A DNA stretch of 64,000 bases from the NCBI GenBank assembly GCA_032622095.1, contig CP136061.1, positions 53,889,762 through 53,953,761 of the forward strand, given 5' to 3'. The notes below the pieces were generated by a model. The model saw only the letters and a list, made by a program, of their open reading frames with translations, was not told where the DNA came from and searched no databases. This DNA is from Siphonodentalium dalli. Its lineage: Eukaryota; Mollusca; Scaphopoda; Gadilida; Siphonodentaliidae. The position numbers and the translations under genes were made by a program. Below, piece by piece: positions 35,379 to 46,397 of the stretch (position 1 is its first letter; each line of letters opens with the position of its first letter).

Positions 35379-35742
35379 TTACAACAAGGTATAGCAATCT
35401 TTCCTTCCACCAAGCTCCATTAAAATTTCAGAGACAATATAATACAATTATGTGACACCAGACTTGCCCCCCTATCCTGAAAGAATGCCCCTAAATGAAT
35501 GTGGTATCGATGTTGCACCACTGAAGTGCTTTATGTGGGGCTACATTAAAATATTTCCGAAAAATTGGTATGCCGTCAGGGTACGCAAAAATATGGACCA
35601 GGATGTGGCCACCGTAAACGCACAAAATTACTCAAGTGAACAACTGGACATTGGTGTTGTATGGCAATCACATGGGGTTTCTGGGTTAAGTTGTGCTTGA
35701 ACTGTCTAAAACTCAAAGTCATCAAAACATCATCAACAACCA
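35379..35742 (-). pseudogene. Tyrosine-recombinase relic of a DIRS-like retroelement
   Basis: Read on the minus strand through three frames, the order of motifs is that of the DIRS/Ngaro tyrosine recombinase. FRQFKHN is followed by CPVVHL, PHPGPYFC, YPDGIP (about 35572-35583), KALQWCNID, GHSFRIGGASLV (the catalytic H-x-x-R box at 35476-35487) and finally LGGRKDCY before a stop at 35379-35381. This enzyme integrates circular retroelement DNA in place of a DDE integrase. Several frameshifts and internal stops make it dead. An RT fragment of the same element type lies just upstream on the same strand, as expected for gene order RT then YR with the middle deleted. Confidence 0.7.
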
Positions 35743-35788
35743 TCTGCGTGTCGTTGTGGGCAAAATTCTCCTACCGCGGGCGAGAGCG

Positions 35789-36090
35789 AGAAATGCTGTA
35801 GTAAACATTTTTGAAATCCATTGGAAGTGGTAAATTCAAGAGCACTGATTAATTTTCCAGAATGTTGATTGTGATGTGAAACTTCTTCTGAAACAAAGTC
35901 ATTAAGCCAATCGGCACAATTTTGAGATCGGAAATGTGAGTTCACGAAAAGGGCTTGAAATACGACCAAGAGCAATTTCATTGTCTAATTTATGCTGAAT
36001 TATTGCCGGAATTTCGTAGGCATAAACCAAATTATTTGAGGACTGAGCAGTTCTCGGTCCAACAGCGCCTAATTTGAAGCATTCGCGATC
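35789..36090 (-). pseudogene. Reverse-transcriptase N-terminal relic of the same DIRS-like element
   Basis: The minus strand carries FKLGAVGPR, then QHKLDNEIALGRISSPF, then, after a shift, SDLKIVPIGL and KKFHITINIL. This matches the conserved start of DIRS-type RTs (GF..GF.GPR, a KL..E...GR..GPF block, a SP.G..PKK.G.FR.IH block). The catalytic YVDD/IDD region and RNase H are absent, so most of RT is deleted before the recombinase piece at 35379-35742. The overlapping open frame starting MKLLLVV is a shadow. Confidence 0.65.
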
Positions 36091-36110
36091 TCCTCAACCT
36101 CACACCTTGC

Positions 36111-36876
36111 TACATGTAGTAGATGGCCGAGCTAGTCCACGTCGATCGGGGTGACTATTTCTGTTAGCGCCCCTAAAAATAAACGATGTAAGCGGGCTAT
36201 TATCTTGTGTGTTCTCAATTGTTAAACATTGTAAAAAAGACAACCCAAATGCCGCCATGTTTTCAATTCCCTCTCACTGAATGTGAAAATTTATCGTACA
36301 CCGCGTGACCGCCTCATCCAATCAGCTTAGGTGTGGCCAATTGGTACTCCAATGAACGAAATTCGCTAGGTTTCATGGCCATTTTATATCTCTGGAACCA
36401 AAGGAAGTTACAACAATAAGTACTCCAGTGGTTACTAGTATCTCCGAGTACCAACACCAATCGTTATTCCTAAGAGTAGTTAATTTATTCACATTATGAT
36501 AGCTATGTACATAACTGGCTTTTCGCGAATGTTACCACTATATACAATGAAGTTCACTGGTAGTTCTATTCCTTAGTATCAGGAAATCAGAAGTTTTACT
36601 ATGAGTGAGCAAGTAAGGAGTTAATTGAAATTCGCGAGCAGTTAGAGAGCAGAGCAAAAGCCACGGAATGGGTCGAGAAACAATTTCATATAGATATATA
36701 TATATGTTTACATTTAACAATTTTACAATTTTACATTTAACAAGGTAGGGCTCACACGTCCCATAACTAATACAATAAACACACCCTTTCACACACAATA
36801 GCTCTCACACACAACATAGATATGTATGTATATATGTATATGCAAGCCGGTCAGATCATGACAAGAGCAGATCCCT
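36111..36876. other. No recognisable feature
   Basis: Unique-looking sequence; AT microsatellites near 36700-36840. Confidence 0.4.
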
Positions 36877-37406
36877 TTAAAGATAGTATATCTCTTTGTA
36901 AACATGTATTATATAGCTACCGGGGTATAAAATATTAGATATGAATCGACGACCCCTGTCCGGAAATGCTTATATCGATTAATATTTCGAATATGTTCTG
37001 GTCTAAAACGTGTGGTTGTTTAGCTAACGAACAATAGTGGTTACTGTAACAGAGACCAGACATTTTATTTTGTAATTTTGTCACAAATAAACGTTAATTA
37101 GACTCATTGTCGCTTATAACTATGCAATAAAACAATACAAAAAATCATTTTGGGAAATTTGACGTTCGGGGGTTAGCTGTGGGAACACCTTAATATCGCT
37201 AAATGGTATCGCCTGAATGGTCTGTTCTTAAAATAGAACAATAAAGTGACCCACTTTTTCATCTCATTTTATAATAAAATAATCGAAATAAAATCAATAT
37301 TAATTGATAGAAGCGTTTCCGGACATGTGTCTTCAATTAATATCTATTATTTTATACCCACGAAACTATTTCAAAATTGTTGTATGAAGAGATAATCCAT
37401 CTTTAA
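36877..37406 (+). mobile_element. TTAA-target MITE, family M1, copy 2
   Basis: TTAA at both ends, 530 bp, same orientation as copy 1 (11974-12501). The left terminus is slightly decayed (AGATAGTATATCTCTTT) and the right is intact (AAGAGATAATCCATCT). It shares TGTCCGGAAATGCTT, CTAACGAACAATAGTGGTTA and ATAAACGTTAATTA. Confidence 0.8.
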
Positions 37407-38229
37407 ATATGCACGAGTCTATCCCCCATACATGTACCTATAAATAGAGACACGGTTTTTGCAATAATAGCTCGCATGTTATCAGTCATATACTGTCACA
37501 AATAGGCACTATAATAAAATTAAAAAGCCTATAGAAGTTAAGGATTCAACTAAATGTTATATTCTGATACCAGTCGAGTGATTTAATCTATAAATCCAAC
37601 AACAACTTTGTGGTCGAAATATTATTGAAATTTAACAGTGGCGTATATTCTTTAAACATTTCAGAAATAAAAAAAAAATAAAAAAATTTAAATTTAAAAC
37701 TTGCTAAGGGGGTGTGCGTGCGACCAAATCTCCCCTTTATACTCACTAATTGCGCCAATCCGGGTTCAGTTGCTGGAATCCCCCCCCCTTATTTTTACTC
37801 ACTAATTCAAATTGAGGTATTCCATGTCCATCGTCTACTACAGAGGCAGCTTGCGATGTGTGACAGGTTGTGCTGCGACCAGGTTTTTTGGGTCTATCCT
37901 GAGTCGTTATTTCGTGGGAGAATCTGGATTCAGATTACGGATTACACTCCGTACGATGTGGTTCGGTAAACGAACAGACCAGAATCAGTAAACGAACAGA
38001 CCGTGATCGTTATTTCGTCATAATCTGGATTCCGATTCTGATTCCGTAATCGGAATCAGAACATTCATAATATAAACAAACCGAGATTTCCCCACCTCGG
38101 AGTTTAAAAACACAATAAAACATAAGAATCCATCCCTTGGATACAAATTATTGCAGAATATAAACGATCCATATCAGAGAATTTTAAATGCGGAGACAAA
38201 TTTGTGTTATCGGGTGTAAATGGGGATTA
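37407..38229. other. No gene; small palindromic and repeated phrases
   Basis: CCCCTTTATACTCACTAATT and a close copy occur at 37733 and 37784. TAAACGAACAGACC occurs twice near 37970-38000, next to a GATTCCG..CGGAATC palindrome (about 38030-38060). Confidence 0.4.
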
Positions 38230-38720
38230 TTTTACAGAAATTAGCCAAATAATAATGTTATTGAAAGTAACGCTGGGGGAGCACTTCGATTGATTGCGAA
38301 CTTGAAGCAAATCCTTGTCAATTTCATTGTCACTTTCATCATGTTCATTTCATAATTCCATCCATAAAATACCGCCCGAACGCATGTCGATTTCAAATTC
38401 GGCGGAACACGTCACCATTGACCGATTTCACGTGAACATGCATGGATATGTCTTCTGCTTTGTTCGTAATTATATGTTACTTCTTATTCAATAAATAGTA
38501 GGATTATATGATATCTATGGATTATCAGGATACACGTACGTACTATCTAGTCTTATAACAATTTCATATTTAAAATGTTTTGCACAAGAGTCTCTGGATT
38601 GCCGAAACACAGGCACTTTTTGGCCAACTTGCTGTGCAAATAGTTGGAAAATAAAGCTTTTCCCATGTAGCTAATGTTGTGGTCTTGTGATCGAACGTGA
38701 GCTGCATCTCCCAATTCCAC
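38230..38720 (+). repeat. Diverged partial copy of the LTR-like repeat
   Basis: Blocks AACGCTGGGGGAGCAC, TGTCGATTTCAA, TTCTGCTTTGTTCGTAATTA and AGTTGGAAAATAAAGCTTT match 27470-27730 and the complement of 47740-48030. Both termini seem to be missing. AATAAA is kept at about 38650. Confidence 0.5.
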
Positions 38721-39833
38721 AAACACAAATGTAAAGCTTATTCTTGGATCGCATGACTATATCGTGCAAATGTCAGTCAATTTATTTGATTAAATACCTA
38801 CACGTACAAGATATGGGACGTAGCTAGAGGGTTCCCATCATGTTCGCAGAATTCCACATGCACCCCCCCCCCCCCTTGGAAATATCCAAACTGTCTAAGA
38901 TAGAAGAGAATTACCACTATTACTGGTTGGAAAATCAAACAATGAGAACAATTCCAACATATACATGTATATGGTGTCAAATTAATGTCCAACTAAAGTT
39001 GTGTCAGGCATGAAATTTCCAACCGTTCGGGGGCACACCCCAACTAACCCCTGTCACCATATCCCTGTACAACTGACAAGTTTCGTGTGTTCCCCAAGAC
39101 CAGTGTTTGCGCTGGACCGAAAAATTTGTGGCCACGACGTCTTCGGAATATGATTCAGGAGATCTGAAGCTGTTAGAAATGCTTTCCCTCATCAGTAAAC
39201 ACAATTTTTACTTGAAAAAAAATGCGAATAAGTCGAATTGGCAGCCAATTGATGTAAACAATATTTATTCTAGCTCTCACATATACATGAATATATAATA
39301 ATTACATTATAATAAATACAATTTTTTCGTTTCTTGTTTTTGGTGAGTTTTTCAATTGTAAGATATGGAGGATCTGACAACAAGCAAAATGCCTTTTTAA
39401 AGTCATCTCCTCAGTGTGTTACTTCTGAATCAGAAATTATTTCATTATGGTTATATGTCGATTATTATATGCCAAGTTAGCCAGGTGAAAATTAGCACAT
39501 GGTCATCTATAAAGGAAAGTCATGATTGGGTAAAAGATTTCGAAAATATATTGTAACTGAAATTTGTCATGAACTGTATCTATACGATACTCTTATCAGT
39601 CAATAGTGTATGACTGGGATGTTTTAAAGATAAACTAGAATAATTTAATATTAATAAAGACAAAAAAGTACAATTGAAAATCCCACTTGTGCTGTGCTAC
39701 GTGTATGTATATATATATGGTGCATATATAATTTAATTTAATTTTTCAGCAGTGTAGTTGCCAATGTGTAATATACATTTATACCTCAGTGGTAATCAAG
39801 CTGGTGTTTAGTCAGTGGCAGTATTTATTAAAT
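38721..39833. other. No recognisable feature
   Basis: A C run lies at about 38862-38876. AT-rich; TA microsatellite near 39710. Nothing coding supported. Confidence 0.4.
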
Positions 39834-40139
39834 CTACCGGTTGTCAATATACAGTCCAACTGCTAGAAATATGTTATCATTTTCTTCAGCTGATAAGCTA
39901 TCAGATCCTTTTTGTAATATATCACATGTTAGAGTATATGGTAAATTCTCAAGGAATTTTATTCTTTGCTCCCTAAATAGTCGGCAGTATAAGAGGTATT
40001 GCTCTGCAGTTTCAATGCTTCCACATACACATGAATGGTCATCTTTGAGGAAATTTTCTTTCCAAGCAGAACCCCACTTGCTTAGTATAAGACACACATT
40101 GATGCAACTATTGGTGGACTTCACGTTGTGTTGATGCAT
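39834..40139 (-). pseudogene. C-terminal fragment of a LINE ORF2
   Basis: A 101-codon open frame carries WKENFLKDDHSCVCGSIETA then EQYLLYC. This is the C-x-C-G..E.YLL.C zinc-knuckle motif found after the RT domain in many invertebrate LINEs, followed by a tail with SAEEN..IF.AV..YI before the stop. It is a 5'-truncated copy, since no RT motif lies upstream. A LINE of different family from that at 23.6-29.7 kb, judging by the knuckle. Confidence 0.65.
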
Positions 40140-40149
40140 AAAACATAGT

Positions 40150-40411
40150 TGAATATGAACACAGCATTAAACAGATTCTTCACACCGCTGTCCTTGTTTC
40201 CAGCGTCGAATCGGCTACCAATATATAGAATATGACTGATTTTTATATACACAGCGCATAACAGATTCCATGCACCGCAGCCCTTGTATCCAGCGTCGAA
40301 TCGGCTGTCAATATAGGGAATATTAACTGTTTTTATGTACACAGCACAAAGCAGATTCCCCACACCGCTGCCCTTGTATCCAGCGTCGAATCGGCTGCCA
40401 ATATATGGCAT
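40150..40411 (-). repeat. Tandem repeat, three units of about 87 bp
   Basis: Each unit contains CTTGTATCCAGCGTCGAATC then GGCT..CAATATA and a CACAGC..A.CAGATTC block. The open frame across them reflects the 3-fold period and joins the truncated LINE end. It may have arisen with the LINE's truncation point. Confidence 0.75.
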
Positions 40412-41749
40412 ATTGTATTATATATCATAGCCAACACAAACAAGAAAAACATAGTCAGAAATGGTAACGCCACCAAGATCATATTATTAGCCATAAATAT
40501 AAATTATAATATAAAATATATTGGTTACATGAATGCACCGCCTCAGAATTCCATTAAATAATACATGTAGTTATATACTGCAACTATAAGACATCCAGCG
40601 AATACACCCCCCCCCCCCCACGAAAACCCGAAATGTGTTGTCCTGCGATATATCCCATCGCTATAGCTCAATTTTTTTTGACACGGCCAGATTAGCTTTT
40701 CTACAATATCCTAAAACAATAAAGTTTCTCAAATCATCGGCATAGTCAATAGAACTTTCACGAACTTGGACATTCCAACTACAGCTTTTACCGCTCTCGG
40801 GATCGCAGTACAACTTTAACGCGTCCCAAAATAACCGGAAAAAACAATTATCTATTTATAAAACCTACATAGGACCATGGATTTCTATAATTTGTCCAAA
40901 AGTATACACCTCACTGCTGTCCTAACGTCATATCTGGCGTCCAGTGGTGACCTCAATCTCACACCGATTAAGAATAAAGAGAACGAATCCCACGGCGAAA
41001 ACAACCTCGTAACGATTGATCGCTCCGATCCGATGCCACTTAAATGTATCCTTCTATTGGTGGTCTCGGTCTCATGGCGACGGAGGAATAGCTTGTTCCT
41101 CTTCATCATGTAGTCACACAAGTCGTTTCCACTATTGCATGGGTCCAACCTTACGGCGGTTGAATAGTCGATACTTTAGTCTTGCGAAGGCGTTGTTCAC
41201 TGGGAGTATTTGATATATACCCCGAGTCGTCCACTCTATCTCCCAATCCTTGTCCCGTGATGCTAAATGTCTCACCGTCTACTGTTGGTACCACCGACAG
41301 GCCCTAATGGACGCATCACGTCTTCTCCCAGAACGGTAACGGCTTCTGGCATTTTATAACTATTATCTACTGATCGTATACCCTTAAAGACATATTATGT
41401 ACTTCTTCGGGTGCGTGATTCTGATAAGTTAGTATTCAGGTCCTATGCCAACTGGAGGAATGCATCATTCTACTAACATCACCGAATATCTCAAGCAAGT
41501 CGACCGTATCACTCCATATAAAACATTGCCTGAACTACGCTAAATTGTAAATATTTACGACTCTATCGGCGATAAACTAACGAACACGATTTCGCGATCG
41601 GCAGTCACTGCATTTAAATAATAAATAAGAATGTCAGTGTGTGTTGTCAATTTAGATATAATATTTGTAAAAATAATTACTTTGAACAAGATTATTCTCC
41701 ATTTATATTTGATCACCCTACCGGAGTGTTTCACGTCACTTTAAGTCTG
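40412..41749. other. No supported gene; C run and one doubtful open frame
   Basis: A C run lies at about 40606-40619. An ATG in a good context at 40877 opens 78 codons (ends 41113) with no motif. No terminal repeat matching 47376-48270 was found here, although a 3' LTR would be expected downstream of the env-like relic. Confidence 0.4.
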
Positions 41750-43300
41750 TCTAATTTTGTCAAAAGGTACATACGGGATTGCTTATTGCACAAACAATAC
41801 GAGGTATAACATCAACTTGACCCAGTCCAATGAAAATCAAAATTTCGATCAGTGAAGGTTGATATGGTGGGTTTTCTAAAGGTGTAATACTTCGCATTTC
41901 CTTGATGAAGGTGTCCATATGTATTTCCATGAGAGACATCAATTCAGGTGGTAAGTCTAAACCATCAAACGTGTGGTTTATATGTTGCATGGGTGCCCAA
42001 ACTTTTGAACTTATATTCGTAGTATTGATAACAGGTAATGCATTATCTGCGATCAAGAAGCGGGAGTCTCTATTTTCAAACCCCGAAGTTGAATCTGATT
42101 ATGACTAGCAATATAACTTTCATTCAATTTCGCAATACGAAAAGGTGGACTGACCGTGATTGTATGCACGCTAGGTTCGGGACATACCAGTGAGAACTTA
42201 AATGAACTCGCGGTTATAACTGCCCAAAGACCTGTTGAGATTTATTTTGCTGAAGGTAACACGGCGTTTGGAGTTACTACTGGTAGACAAGATGCACTTG
42301 TTCTTATGTCATCACCCAAAAACAAAGAACTTAAGCGACTCTTTACATTACCTACCAAATACACTGGACTAGAGAAGAAACATATATCAAGCGCAGAATG
42401 TATGCGGTTCAGTCAGTGGTTCAGTAGGAACGAAATATTCGGTACGCTTGGTGTTAATATCTAACCACGTCCCTTCAATATTATAATGAGCGGTGATTGG
42501 AGGCCCTGCATACCTTTCATTTCAGAATGGAACAGGTAAATTGATCACTTGAAAGAGTTCAAGGCTATAATCTACACTAGCTAGTGGTATATCGATAATA
42601 GCAAGAATTTGGTTCTCATTAACGACTAAAGTACATGGTAGCTCTTGGTAGAATGTCCACAATTCCGTAGTTGGTTAAACTGGCAAACGTTTTGAATTTG
42701 GAGTTTTTGGTTGATATATCAACTAACAGTTCCCGTAACTTGAGTGGAGTCACGACCAAAGGAGTCAGCTGTCCTCCTGTGTATGTAAGAGTTTGTAACC
42801 GATTTTGTAAGCTTCGAAATAACGTAATTCTGCTGTAAGGAAGGATGCAACAGCCTTCTCGTGCACTCGGAAAAAAATCTAATTGGGTAGTTTACTAAAC
42901 GTGGCACGAACAGTTTGAACTGATTCGATCAGTTGATTGAGATTTTGGCGATTTTCTGAAACACGGTCACGAGTGTCATTGACAAGAGTCATAACTTGTT
43001 CGGTAAAATGAAAGACGGCTCTCTGGTTAGCAGACACTGTGTTGATATTAGTTCTGATTTGTCTTAAGCCTCATTCGCTTACAGTCCCGAATAAATCGCT
43101 TAATAACTTCCCGATTAATGGTAAAAATGAACGTTTCCTACTGAGAGGTTTATGCTGTCGGAATTCATTGAGCAGTGCATTGGTTTGAGTTTTAAGATAT
43201 TGAACCTCGAGAGATAACTTTGAGAATAAGTTTAATTAGATTGAGGTGGGTCTAACGTTTCAGAAAGTATCTTAGGCAGATTTACAGATACCTCAGCTCT
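41750..43300 (-). pseudogene. Envelope-like glycoprotein relic of an LTR retroelement
   Basis: On the minus strand, successive frames between 43300 and 41750 hand over to one another. They look like an insect-retrovirus or baculovirus-F-type fusion protein: a heptad-rich helical stretch (about 43000-42880), a beta-rich middle (about 42700-42440), a later helical stretch, and a hydrophobic segment near the end of the frame 42056-41760. Many stops and frameshifts are present. A gag-like relic lies upstream on the same strand (46398-47302) and pol is absent. The family assignment is by general layout and composition, not by a single decisive motif, so it is tentative. Confidence 0.4.
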
Positions 43301-44057
43301 TACAAACGATAATCTTTTACAAGTTTTTCATGAATTTGCGCAGTTTCGTGTAAGGTTGAATAAATTGTGTCCAAATGTTGTTAGGGAAATATGTTAAAGG
43401 GATATACATCATGGATTATAGTTAAACTCCATTTGGAATTTGAAGTTGAGATATTTATAATCCTTTTGAAGTTAACATTGTCGTGAACGATTAATGCATC
43501 GTTGCAAGCTAGAAGCAAGACACATACGTGTAATCTGATCATATATTAGTTTAGTATATTTATGTCGATAGCTGTAGTTAGGTTTTGCCTATTTATAAGT
43601 AGGTTATTACAAGTATCGGTATCTACCCTATATACGTATCTATTTTATTTTTGAATGTTTTAAAAGTTACTTATCCCACCCGGGATGGTAACAGTAACTC
43701 AGCCACCGTTTGAGCTAACATAAGTTGACCTTATGAGAATCACAGATGGTCAGAGCGCCTGCCCCGAAACGATATAAAACGAACCCCTAACCTAATTTTA
43801 CCGAAGGTTTCTATGAGTAATTGTGGATTATTCTGTATCTGCTACTAGGCTGGGCTGTTCGGCGGAGTTTCTTCTGACTTCTCGTGGATTTGGCTGGAGG
43901 TAGACTATCACTACTGTCTTAACTTGACTGCTTGGCTTCCATGTGATGACATCTTTGCCTCAACTGGAATAGAGGAATGTCATCAGGGTTTGATTAATCT
44001 GCAAATCGGTGAAGTTGTTTTGTGAAATCTGACAATGTTTCATCCGAGAGAAGTTCA
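43301..44057. other. No recognisable feature
   Basis: Between env-like and repeated segments. A tRNA-like phrase near 43750 was considered and rejected. Confidence 0.35.
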
Positions 44058-44216
44058 TCAAGGCCTGACCTTGACATTGCATCTTCTGTGTCATAGTAAG
44101 ACTGTCTCGATGAAGATCAGCAATGGTTTCATTGTCTGTTGCTGTATATGAATCCACTGGTGGTACAACATAGGAATCACCTCTCTTTTGTTTGGTGTTG
44201 GTTGGTTCTGATCTGA
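44058..44216 (-). repeat. Retroelement segment repeated at 45836-46000
   Basis: CTGACCTTGACATTGCATCT, GTCATAGTAAGACTGTCTCG and GAATCCACTGGTGGTACAAC recur with small changes at 45836-46000. On the minus strand this is part of the open frame 43960-44157, so it is probably internal retroelement sequence present twice, with 1.6 kb of other insertions between. The next 400 bp (44217-44619) hold nothing recognised. Confidence 0.6.
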
Positions 44217-44619
44217 TAGGATAGGATAGGACATGTTATCTCAATACACACATATTAATGCTAATACATATTACAAATATTGTATTGTATATTCGAGGGG
44301 GTGGCATAGTCAGGCTAGACTGCCACCCCTCAAAGATGAATAGATGTTATGATAGGCTGTCAAGATTTCTTGTACAATGCACGGCTATATACGTATGTAT
44401 CACATACTGGTTGCATTTAAATGGAAAATATGCATGGAGGGTATACATATAGATACATCGCTTATGGGCTACTCGATGGTTTGTCGCTTTCTAGTTAGTG
44501 GCATTGTCCTTGAAAGTCGAGTAGGAATGTTCCGAGTGAGGTTGTGGATTGCGATGTAGGGGAGGTCACTCTATTGACCCGAGCTGACCACATGGTCGAG
44601 ACATCTTTGATTGTTTCAT

Positions 44620-45660
44620 TTAATGGTTGCAGAATACTTTTTAATACAATCGTCATTTAAACGCCGTTTGAATGTGTGTCTGGTTTAGTATGATGTAAAT
44701 TCGTTTTCTAAGTTGTTCCATATAGTTGGATAAGAATGAAATAGTAGTTGTTAGGACCAAGATGTTCTTGGTGTTTTTAAAAATAGTGGGTGCTTTTGCC
44801 GGGTGTCTGGTCCGGTTTTACGTTTTGTAAACATATCGGTGAATAATTATAGTAAGCGCATATAATACCAATCATGCATGAAAACAGCAGCTTGGACTGT
44901 GTGGATATCATTGATTTTGAGTATATTTTCTTTTTTTTAAAAAGGTTCTGTGTGGCTTCTATATTTCTTATTACATAAAACTCGTATCGCGCGTTTTTGA
45001 AGCATGAACATTTTTTTGACCGCAGGGACGTGTCCCCATATTTGAACACCGTAGACAAGATGGCTTTGTATTAGAGCATAATATAATGTTTAAAGATGGA
45101 TTATCTCTTTAAATAACAAATTTTAAATAGTTGCGTGGGTATAAAATAATCAATATGAACTGAAGACCCCTGTTCGGAAAGGCTTCTATCAATTAATATT
45201 GATTTTATTTCGAGTATTTTATTGGGCCCGTTTATTTGTCTATTTTTAGAACATACCATTCGGGTGATACCATATAGCGATAGAGAGCATTAGGCTGTTC
45301 CTATGGCTACGTACATAACGTCAAATGTCCCAGATTGATCGGTTGTATTGTTTTATTCCATAGTTATAAGCGATAATGGGTATAATTAACGTTTATTTGT
45401 GACAAAATTACGCAATAAAATTTCTGGTCTCTGTTAACAGTAACTAATATTGTTCGTTAGCAAAACAACCACACCTTTTTAGACCAGAAAATATTCTAAA
45501 TAAAATCAATAATAATCGATAGTTGCATTTCCGTACAGGAGTCTTCGACTCAGATCTAATATGTTATACCCCGGTAACTATATAATACATGTTTACAAAG
45601 AGATAATCCACCCTTAAGTGCGCTGCCAGGAAAGAAGTGTTTAACTTGTTGATGTTGTAC
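44620..45660 (-). pseudogene. LINE ORF2 C-terminal relic, split by a MITE
   Basis: Minus strand: a VKHFFPGSAL-like segment (45618-45650) continues, once the MITE is removed, into TLYYALIQSHLVYG and QIWGHV, then VLQKRA-like and HTEPF phrases. This is the post-RT region common to CR1/Jockey-type LINEs (..LY..LI.SHL.YGI..WG...LQK+A+R..). Frameshifts follow, with the frame 45058-44777 a shadow of the real one. The MITE sits exactly at TTAA within this frame. Confidence 0.65.
45090..45617 (-). mobile_element. TTAA-target MITE, family M1, copy 3 (inverted)
   Basis: 528 bp between TTAA copies, in the opposite orientation to copies 1 and 2. Termini are AGATGGATTATCTCTTT and AAAGAGATAATCCACCC. It interrupts a LINE reading frame that can be read on both sides. 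Confidence 0.8.
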
Positions 45661-45824
45661 AGTAATGCTCTAATTAATCGACCTCTTAACCACAGCAGAA
45701 TTATGGGTAACTTTTCGCCGAGAGCTTTCCGATGAATGACAACAAGCCATATTTCCGACTAAATCCTGAATAGTTACCCATAATTCTGCTGTGGTTAAGG
45801 GGTCGATTAATTAGAGCATTGCTG
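45659..45824. repeat. Long hairpin (arms about 52 bp)
   Basis: Arms AGTAATGCTCTAATTAATCG, ACCTCTTAACCACAGCAGAA and TTATGGGTAACT are mirrored at 45772-45823, around a loop of about 59 bp. The outer tip ATGCTCTAATTA is shared with the hairpin at 22546-22676, suggesting one family of palindromic MITEs with unlike stems. Confidence 0.75.
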
Positions 45825-45835
45825 TATATGGCATT

Positions 45836-46000
45836 CACCATGGACTGACCTTGAAATTGCATCTTCTGGGTCATAGTAAGATTGTCACGATGAAGATAGC
45901 AATGGTCTCATTGTCTGTAGCTGTATCTGAATCCACTGGTGGTACAGCATATGTATCATCTCTTTTGTTTGGTGCTGGTTTGTTCTGTTCTGACGTTTCA
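45836..46000 (-). repeat. Second copy of the retroelement segment at 44058-44216
   Basis: Shares GACTGACCTTGAAATTGCAT, CTGGGTCATAGTAAGATTGT and GAATCCACTGGTGGTACAGC. The following 46001-46397 shows nothing recognisable. Confidence 0.6.
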
Positions 46001-46397
46001 TGTACACGGAGTCACCAACTTTAAACTGAAGCTCTTCTTACATTCTTATCGGTCTGTCTCGCCTGTCGTTTCTTTGCTTTTTCAGATATTGATGGACTGG
46101 TTAAGTGGGTATCATATGAAGTATTCCATCTTCTTTGATATTGATTGACCCATTTGCATCAATGATGTTTCCAAATTCTAAATAATTTATAACCACTGTA
46201 TTGTATGTAATATAACTATTCAATTTACAGTAGAATCCATAATCGATGTCAAATAGTTTTGTACATATAATTGTTGCCCAGATAAGATAATATGACCGGG
46301 GGCTTATGGGTTGATTTTGACAGTGTCATGTTATTTTATATTGTAGCCTAGAACATTGATTTCAGAGGCAACTTGTTATACTTAAATCAACCTATTT

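Noticed and set aside
35452-35700. Plus-strand 82-codon frame
   Set aside because: It is the complement of the tyrosine-recombinase relic, which has far better motif support on the minus strand.
40877-41113. 78-codon frame with ATG in a good context and a hydrophobic end
   Set aside because: No recognisable domain, no splice or promoter context, and an equally long frame on the other strand.
41210-41749. A 3' LTR downstream of the env-like relic
   Set aside because: No stretch matching the LTR-like repeat at 47376-48270 was found, so a complete LTR element cannot be claimed.
43725-43800. tRNA-like phrase CAGATGGTCAGAGCGCCTGC
   Set aside because: It resembles a D-arm and A box, but no B box or complementary acceptor stem follows.
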